The notes below the pieces were generated by a model. That model made no database searches. It had not been told where the DNA came from and saw only the letters and a program-made list of their open reading frames with translations. A DNA stretch of 64,000 nucleotides, taken from NCBI RefSeq assembly GCF_933509905.1, contig NZ_OW150024.1, positions 2,902,001-2,966,000 of the forward strand. Reading direction: 5' to 3'. The position numbers were made by a program, and so were the translations under genes. Below are positions 60,101-64,000 of the stretch, in pieces. The stretch comes from Trichlorobacter ammonificans (GTDB lineage: Bacteria; Desulfobacterota; Desulfuromonadia; Geobacterales; Pseudopelobacteraceae). Position 1 is the first letter of the stretch; each line of letters starts with the position of its first letter.

Positions 60101-60472
60101 TTGCAGGGCGCCCAGGATTTTGGAGGGATCGCCGCCGGTGACCCGGTTGAGTACGGCGCTCAAGGCGGAGGGTTGGATGAAGCGGGCGGTTTCACCCTGG
60201 CCGATGGAAAACCCCTGCCAGTTGATGATCGCATTGGCGGAGTTGGTGATGGTCATGGTGCCGCCGGAGCTGACAATGCCGGCGGTGCCGCTGACTACCG
60301 TGGGACTGGTGGGCAGGGCGTATACCGTGCCGGCTGAGGACGCCAGCAGCGCCGCCGCCAGCAGGTTGCCTACCGTCACCGGCGCTGCTCCCCCACTACC
60401 CCGTACCGCTTCGGATACCACAACCCAGGCTTCCCGCAACCTGCTCCAGATCAGACGATACACTCTGTTCAT
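54125..60472 (-). CDS. Filamentous haemagglutinin-type adhesin (two-partner secretion)
   Basis: 2115 residues. It starts with an extended signal peptide (MNRVYRLIWSRLREAWVVVS, ESPR type), then the TPS secretion domain (NWQGFSIGQGETARFIQPS, LLINPNGILFGPNSRVDVNG). About 1,700 residues of Gly/Ser/Thr/Ala-rich beta-helix repeats follow. Residues 1859-2008 are eight Cys-rich 19-residue repeats, then a charged tail ending KPKNNYCN. It should leave the cell through a TpsB pore and form a surface fibre. No TpsB gene is in the window. It begins 12 bases after the FecR-like gene and is the last gene of the operon. Confidence 0.9.
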   Translation of the reverse strand: MNRVYRLIWSRLREAWVVVSEAVRGSGGAAPVTVGNLLAAALLASSAGTVYALPTSPTVVSGTAGIVSSGGTMTITNSANAIINWQGFSIGQGETARFIQPSALSAVLNRVTGGDPSKILGALQSNGKVLLINPNGILFGPNSRVDVNGLIASTLTITNEDFLAGRMKFSAGPTAGKVENRGSIATPSGGGVYLIAPAVENSGVITAPNGDVLLAAGKEVLLVDRRSPEIAVVVTAPAGESLNLGTIVADAGRIGMYGSVVRQKGRISANSAVQDAQGRIFLKSSGETTVASGSVTSADGSGTASGGKVIVWSDGATVVDGTISAKGGEQGGNGGFVETSGTYLKVADTARISTIAANGRSGIWLLDPNDFTIAPSGGDMTGATLATNLNSGNIVIETAVMGTAGNGDIFVNDAIAKTGTADTSLTLKAERSISINAPISSSGGKLDVVLNAHAQSDTAPGSVWINKNITTNGGSLIVGGGLDPAVTAAIGYGSATNDQLYGVYVETATISTGGGNIIIRGQGVAGSPFDADGINLANTVQLHAQGGNITLAGRTGDQPTIGTIGTAGIYSDAVIDTTGSGAISLTGRGGLGTGKSNIRGINLSGGTIRVENGTLSIIGYGGDATGSNNKGVRLHGSLSTPLQLQSTGSGSISITGGPCPSGCINTPTSNNEGVLLNSQYVTVVSAGGTISITGIGTGTGSGNSGVSLLGSITAGTAFGAGAITISGTGSAGSAGIQQSGSGTLQAAALATSSVRGTLLGNVNQVASYSASNLTSGDITFNNAATTLTLSGANINNNGGGNVTITNAGTIRSVGWVQTSGNGSISLSATGGSAIIGNALISGNDNAGAGAVSVIASGTTSDIELNTTNIYSGATGGGSGAISLTAGRDVKLNPAAVSTTGSVTVQGGQNVLLNGPITAGSVHIDAAAGGSISGTGTISAPSVNLQHLGGGSMIGVANAPLKTSGASSISVGFNAAGPGAVYLDHTGSATLQNLFTTGTATPIAISATQDITATSMGAGTADLKLTAGNQLTLPSLQVLSGGNVTLTANRVAMQANSGINAIGGTVWIKSTDSARGIDLGSTTDLAATSLELSSSELNSIVATAVRIGTTAGGNLVMTSAIAPTGFSTLSLESGGTVTQEGAGTLSIANLAIQALGAVDLSAASNSVTNLAASIGNNANPNKNFTFRNNAPLNVGTVAGIAGISTYVSGIYNTEVPDGIIALTGNGALTQSTGALLGGKAVYAKGDTVSLSLLNPTGIIAGEATGGSFQYTSGNGIWVTTVAGAPGIQNTGTGGNIALTGSSIAQDALISTRDVTGGGGFNLSLVSSGPVSLRHAGNNVSSISADLRTGSGSLSFLNNADLTTGSITTNGNYVDIGVPTANQITVSGSIATGTGESSVIKLSGGGITYASSAVTNSGIIALQSTDPAKGITLSGGVLGAANTGVVEMTTDRLTLSGGTVVANATNGAISISPHTANTPIVVGTGGAPGTLYISDTSITTFNAPDFAIGSIAGNPSRAVSGAISVETAIARAGKRVGLFSGAGITQVASIIADSLGVIAGGPVNLNTSNQVHNLAIETNSGAIDFTNSSALTITALAGGAKNPSAITGVTSIGGGNIQVTASAGTITLASPVVTDTTDSTVILAAPGGAIVDAVASGAGVAAKDLALYAATGIGSGFGGSGFPLKTRVSMLTAENTGGSGDINIVNSGALTTSGWVSNGNPANVSGGRISIIANSPLTIAGSGGIAALNEVWLEAGATGGGIASDILTIDGDVFSGTNKTVTLRAGSGIVENGTVRTAGGIVRQAHLNGTPSCSTGQAWSGSSCAPIACSAGYVLVGSSCEPITCSPGYQLAGSICQPTISTCAATPILPGCSTVLPSLDTCIAAPSITGCSVVLPMLAICTTAPSTPGCSVVLPSLETCITTPSAAGCSAVVPSLADCTASPAMPGCSAVLPTLATCTSASATPGCSVVLPSLAACVATPAIAGCSAVLPALADCAANPSRAGCVAVVPVQEQGPLSQAVNQVVNAVKQMHTTPVAPTGVVLVSLAPAGNDAEQSSPATISSGSVPAPSSGSPDSGDSQSSGNTSGEKDKGKDKQNDQQPAGREKKDEKPKNNYCN
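54449..54898 (-). repeat. Eight Cys-rich 19-residue repeats in the first adhesin
   Basis: 57-base direct repeats encoding units of the pattern GCSxVLPxLxxC with a Thr/Pro/Ala-rich spacer, two cysteines each, diverged at the DNA level. They lie just before the C-terminal charged tail. Confidence 0.85.
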
Positions 60473-60484
60473 GACGATACCCCA

Positions 60485-61219
60485 TCAGCGCACGATACAG
60501 TCCGTCGTCCCTCCTCCCTGCGCCGCCCCCCCTTCTCCTCCCTGGCCTCGCGACCCTTGGGAAACCGATGGCGGCGGGTTGAAGGGTATGTTCGGCTTTG
60601 TCGGCAACACCACTGGTGGCGTGGTAGGGTTCTGAACGTAGACGTATTGACCGGCCTTCACCTGCAGGGTGGTTTGTACTCCCTCGTTGTTGGTAATCAC
60701 GACCTGACCGTCGGCAACCGCCAGGTAGAGCCCCGGCTCGACGGCACCGCAGGAGTTTCCGGTGCAGAATTGCGCGTCGTAAATGGTACCGCGGATACCG
60801 ATGGTGGCCGTGGGGGTTTTCATACGGTAACTGTCCTGGTTGCCCCGTTTGCCGATCTGTCCCGTAATGGTGCGCAGCCCCCCTTTGATCAGGTTGTAGG
60901 AACCGACATCGTTTTTGGGATTTGCCTGATCGTAGCGGTGCTGCTCCACCCTGAACTGTGTGTCCGGCTTCAGGGTCACTTCGCTGCCGTCGGAAAACTT
61001 CAGCCGGGCATAGGTTCGTTTCTGCGTTATCACCGTATCGCCTTCGTCAATCTTGGAACCGATAGACAAAGCTTTCGTGGTACCATCCGTCTTGCGCGCC
61101 AGCAGGGGACCGGACAGGTGGGTCACGCTGGCGGCCGTTGCAGCCAGCGCAACAGACGACCACAGCAGCAGGCAGAGCAGCAGCAGGCTAATTGCAGTAA
61201 TTTTTCTTGGGTTTTTCAT
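60485..61219 (-). CDS. FecR-domain exported protein
   Basis: 244 residues. Signal peptide or N-terminal anchor (ITAISLLLLCLLLWSSVALA), then a FecR-like domain: LARKTDGTTKALSIGSKI, DEGDTVITQKRTYARLKFSD and GSEVTLKPDTQFRVEQ, and TPTATIGIRGTIYDAQFC. The C-terminus is Pro/Gly-rich and ends with a Cys. Stand-alone FecR domains often go with surface adhesins or polysaccharide export and may sense or bind periplasmic ligands. The ATG at 61219 lies inside the upstream adhesin gene (32-base overlap) behind GGAGAG, so the genes are coupled. Confidence 0.82.
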   Translation of the reverse strand: MKNPRKITAISLLLLCLLLWSSVALAATAASVTHLSGPLLARKTDGTTKALSIGSKIDEGDTVITQKRTYARLKFSDGSEVTLKPDTQFRVEQHRYDQANPKNDVGSYNLIKGGLRTITGQIGKRGNQDSYRMKTPTATIGIRGTIYDAQFCTGNSCGAVEPGLYLAVADGQVVITNNEGVQTTLQVKAGQYVYVQNPTTPPVVLPTKPNIPFNPPPSVSQGSRGQGGEGGAAQGGGTTDCIVR

Positions 61220-64000
61220 CTTTTTTCTCTCCGCCGGCAGACTGTGCATCCGTATTCTTGTCCTTATTCTTGTCTTTTTTCTCTTCCTTCCCGTTACTGC
61301 CATTGGTTTCGGACTGGCTCGACGGGCCTTCAGATGACGATTCTTCCTTGGAAGGGGCGAGTGCGACCAGCACCAGCCCGGCAGGTGCAACCGGTGTCGT
61401 GCTGGCCTGCTCGGTCTCTTTCACCACCTGGTTCGTGGTCTGGGTGATCGACGTTTGTTGCTGCGGCAGCACCACGGAGCAGCCGGTGGTCGTCGGGGCG
61501 GTAGTGCAGATGGCCAGGGTGGGAAGAACGGCACTGCAACCGGCAGTGGCCGGAGCGGCAATGCATGCCGACAGGGTCGGCAGCACTGCGGAGCAGCCGG
61601 CGGTCGTCGGGGCGGCAGTACAGGTGGTCAGCGACGGAAGCACCGTCGCACATCCGGGAGTGGCCGGAGCGGCGATGCAGGTCTCAAGGGCCGGTGCTGG
61701 CGGTTTGACGACCGTTCCTCCCTGGTCTATCGTCGTGACACCGGCCGGTGCCACGGCAGACCCGCCTGCGGCTATTACCACGCCGGTGCCTGCTTTCAGG
61801 CTGATGGCACCAGTCGTCGAGGCAACCGGCCCGCTAATCGTCAGGTTGTCACCGCCAACGGAACTGGCAGATGCCTCGAGCAGGATATTCCCTTGGGCCG
61901 TGACGCCGCCGCTGCCAATGGTCAAAGGACTGTGCGCCCGCAGGGTGACGTCGCCCGTGGTGGCGACAACCGGCACGCTTCCGGTCGCAACGGCGCCATA
62001 GTTATCGACATACACCGACCTGCCGGCCGTCAGCGTCGACCAGAGCGGCACCTGGGTCGACAACGGTACCGCAGATGAGCCGATATCCACACCGGCCGTG
62101 GCGAACAGTGCCTGGGCCTGGACGCCGATACTGCCGGTGGCATCGAGAATCGAACCGGAGCTCTGCAGGCTCACCGTTCCGGACGCAGCAGTGACCGGCG
62201 CCTTCAAAGCCAGATCTCCACCGGATGTTGCAAGCGTCACACTACCGGACGGCGTTGAAACACCGGCAATGATTTTGGGGTTTTCCAGGCCTCCCACCAC
62301 CGAAACGACTGAAAACGGCTTGCCGGCACTGAACGCCACATCGCCTGCCGTGGTATTAATGGCGAGTGCGTCTACCATGTTGGACGCGGCATTCAGGCTG
62401 ACGCCGCCGCCCGCGAGCACCCCCAGGGCGGGCACCGCAATGGCTGCTCCGGTACGCTGCGTTACCGTTCCCGCACTGACCAGCCCCAGCCGCTGGCTAC
62501 GGGTGATGGCACCGGCAATGGTCAACGGACCGGACGCCAGCCCATCATCACCAGCATCGCTCCCGATCACGAGGGTGGGTGCGCTGAACGTTGCCTCGCT
62601 GGTGTTCAGTACGTTCAGACCGCTGCCGCTGGCACCGACGGTAATCGGCCGATTGGCGGAAAACGGCCGGATGCCGATTTCGCTCTGGATATCCGTGGAG
62701 CTGACCCTAACCGTCGGAGTACCGGCCAGAACCAGGTTATCCGCCGTGAACTCAGCCGACTGGACGGCATTGACCACAGAGCCGAGCGTTACGGTGCCGG
62801 TCTCGGAAGCTGTGGCGGTAAACCGTACCCTGCTTCCCGCGACCGTCCCCGCCACGTGGCCGATGCTGTTGCCAAACAGCCCGACGGCGTCTGCGGCCTG
62901 AACCGAAGCGCTGATTGTCAGCAGCCCATCCGAGCCGAGCATGACGCTTCCGCCCTGCGACGAGACACCAGCGTTTACCTGCACCGCACCCACGTTCTTC
63001 AGGTAGACCGAGCCGCCCGCCGTAACGCCTGCCCATTCGCCCACCTGGGTCAGCAGAGCAGTGTCATACGAACCGATACTTCCACCTGCGGCAGCGCGGA
63101 GCGAGGTGGCAATCAAGGGGGCACCGGCGCCTGAACGCAGTATGGAGCCGGTGGTCGATTCAAGACTGATCTGTCCGTTCGCTGCGCTGACGGTTGTTCC
63201 AATGGTCAGAGTGCCGGCGGCCCGTGCTGTGAGGTTGGAAGCTGCCACCAGGCCGGCCGGACCGGACGGGGTCTCGGGCAGGCTCACGGAAACCCCGGAA
63301 GTGCTGAAGCCGGCGACGAGCGGTGTTGTGCCGGCCAGGCTGCCGCCACTGCTGCCGACGGTCTCCTGATAAGTGCTGCCTGTAGGGATAAACGTGGTTG
63401 ATTTCAGGTTGTTCAGAGAGAAGCCGGACATGTTCATCAACTGGGAAGCTATGGCCGCGGCACCGTTGCCGAGCCCGATGGTCACATCGCCGGCATAGCT
63501 GCTGCTGGCCGGCCCGTAGTTGAAGGAAATGGCTCCGCTGGTGTCGAGTACGGTCTCGAACCGGGCCGAGCTGCCTGCTTCGTAATAGCGTTCGACATCC
63601 CATTTCACCGCCATACTGGTGGTGGTCGGCTGTGATATGAACACGTTTTTCCCCTGGGACGGCTTGACGATCCAGTCGTTCCAGGCCGGTGCAATGGCTT
63701 TGTAGCCGGCAAGGTCCTGGAGACTGTCACTGTACGCGCTGGTGCCGCTACCAAAACTGATCAGGCCGTTGCTGGAAATAAAGGCCTGGGAGAACGTTTC
63801 GCCGAAATAGGTGAAGGTGAAGGGCAGCGTGTAGATGAAAAAGTCGTCGTCAACGTAATCGCTGTTGTAACTGTTGAAGGTCAGGTCCAGCGTGTTTGTG
63901 GCCTCAAGGTAAACGTGCCGGCTTGAGCGGACGTTACTAAGCACCACGTTGCTTCCTTTCAGGGTGATGTCCCGGTCGGCAGCCCTGTTGTCAAGATTGG
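61188..64000 (-). CDS. Filamentous haemagglutinin-type adhesin (partial, N-terminus beyond window)
   Basis: At least 937 residues visible; the frame is open at the right edge and the edge sequence (ITLKGSNVVLSNVRSS) reads as beta-helix, so the start is outside. Around residues 20-190 of the visible part is a compact domain (TFTYFGETFSQAFISSNGLI, IAPAWNDWI, VKWDVERYYEAG) like nidogen/NIDO-type domains. Gly-rich beta-helix repeats follow, then four Cys-rich 19-residue repeats and a tail ending EKPKKNYCN, nearly identical to the tail of the other adhesin. It is the first gene of this operon seen in the window. Confidence 0.85.
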   Translation of the reverse strand, partial: NLDNRAADRDITLKGSNVVLSNVRSSRHVYLEATNTLDLTFNSYNSDYVDDDFFIYTLPFTFTYFGETFSQAFISSNGLISFGSGTSAYSDSLQDLAGYKAIAPAWNDWIVKPSQGKNVFISQPTTTSMAVKWDVERYYEAGSSARFETVLDTSGAISFNYGPASSSYAGDVTIGLGNGAAAIASQLMNMSGFSLNNLKSTTFIPTGSTYQETVGSSGGSLAGTTPLVAGFSTSGVSVSLPETPSGPAGLVAASNLTARAAGTLTIGTTVSAANGQISLESTTGSILRSGAGAPLIATSLRAAAGGSIGSYDTALLTQVGEWAGVTAGGSVYLKNVGAVQVNAGVSSQGGSVMLGSDGLLTISASVQAADAVGLFGNSIGHVAGTVAGSRVRFTATASETGTVTLGSVVNAVQSAEFTADNLVLAGTPTVRVSSTDIQSEIGIRPFSANRPITVGASGSGLNVLNTSEATFSAPTLVIGSDAGDDGLASGPLTIAGAITRSQRLGLVSAGTVTQRTGAAIAVPALGVLAGGGVSLNAASNMVDALAINTTAGDVAFSAGKPFSVVSVVGGLENPKIIAGVSTPSGSVTLATSGGDLALKAPVTAASGTVSLQSSGSILDATGSIGVQAQALFATAGVDIGSSAVPLSTQVPLWSTLTAGRSVYVDNYGAVATGSVPVVATTGDVTLRAHSPLTIGSGGVTAQGNILLEASASSVGGDNLTISGPVASTTGAISLKAGTGVVIAAGGSAVAPAGVTTIDQGGTVVKPPAPALETCIAAPATPGCATVLPSLTTCTAAPTTAGCSAVLPTLSACIAAPATAGCSAVLPTLAICTTAPTTTGCSVVLPQQQTSITQTTNQVVKETEQASTTPVAPAGLVLVALAPSKEESSSEGPSSQSETNGSNGKEEKKDKNKDKNTDAQSAGGEKKDEKPKKNYCN
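61464..61691 (-). repeat. Four Cys-rich 19-residue repeats in the second adhesin
   Basis: Same GCSxVLPxLxxC unit as in the downstream adhesin, four copies, directly before the charged tail. Confidence 0.85.

Overview
The window reads as ordinary chromosome from a metal-reducing deltaproteobacterium of the Geobacter/Trichlorobacter/Desulfuromonadia type. The clearest clues are two large inner-membrane multiheme cytochromes of the ImcH and CbcL kinds, SAM-I and T-box leaders of the sort known from this group, and a dense gene layout with short, tightly packed operons. No phage, integrase, IS element or CRISPR array was seen.

Layout. 1-9 kb: bipA (runs off the left edge), an RhlE-type RNA helicase and uvrB, then the end of a leftward sulfur operon. 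5.2-12.6 kb holds two leftward units, each behind its own SAM-I riboswitch: metB-metC-thiF-mnmA-tcdA and bioB-larE. The two leaders share the same promoter and terminator design. 12.6-19.7 kb: a PilZ protein, cysS, a GAF histidine kinase with a single-domain response regulator, and a large nucleotidyltransferase/phosphomannomutase fusion. 19.7-30.2 kb is a flagellin island: a flagellin of alphaproteobacterial style, a coiled-coil protein, FlbT and FlaF on one strand, and opposite them an OGT/SPINDLY-type glycosyltransferase, a methyltransferase and a CgeB-like glycosyltransferase. A 793-residue exostosin/TPR/GT9-like fusion, a TPR protein and a second FlaF follow. 30.2-39.8 kb: trxB, the ImcH-like and CbcL-like cytochromes with a small overlapping membrane protein, an aminotransferase, rubredoxin, ferredoxin, a metallo-hydrolase, coaBC and a PlcC-like protein. 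39.8-48.2 kb: a FliG-like mini protein, tRNA-Glu and tRNA-Lys, an exported protein-hisZ-purA operon, a gamma carbonic anhydrase, and a four-gene FlgO-like lipoprotein operon with a sigma-28-like promoter. 48.2-54.1 kb: a three-GAF AAA+ (GAFTGA) regulator, leuA behind a Leu T-box, and a GT4 glycosyltransferase. 54.1-64 kb: a leftward two-partner-secretion adhesin operon (partial adhesin, FecR-like protein, 2115-residue adhesin), both adhesins ending in Cys-rich 19-residue repeats.

How the parts fit: methionine/SAM status is sensed twice, and is tied both to homocysteine synthesis and tRNA thiolation and, unusually, to bioB/larE. The motility section looks like a self-contained flagellin supply, control and glycosylation module, possibly of alphaproteobacterial origin, with FlgO-type outer-membrane lipoproteins about 15 kb further along. 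All functions are read from sequence motifs and general family knowledge; no searches could be run.
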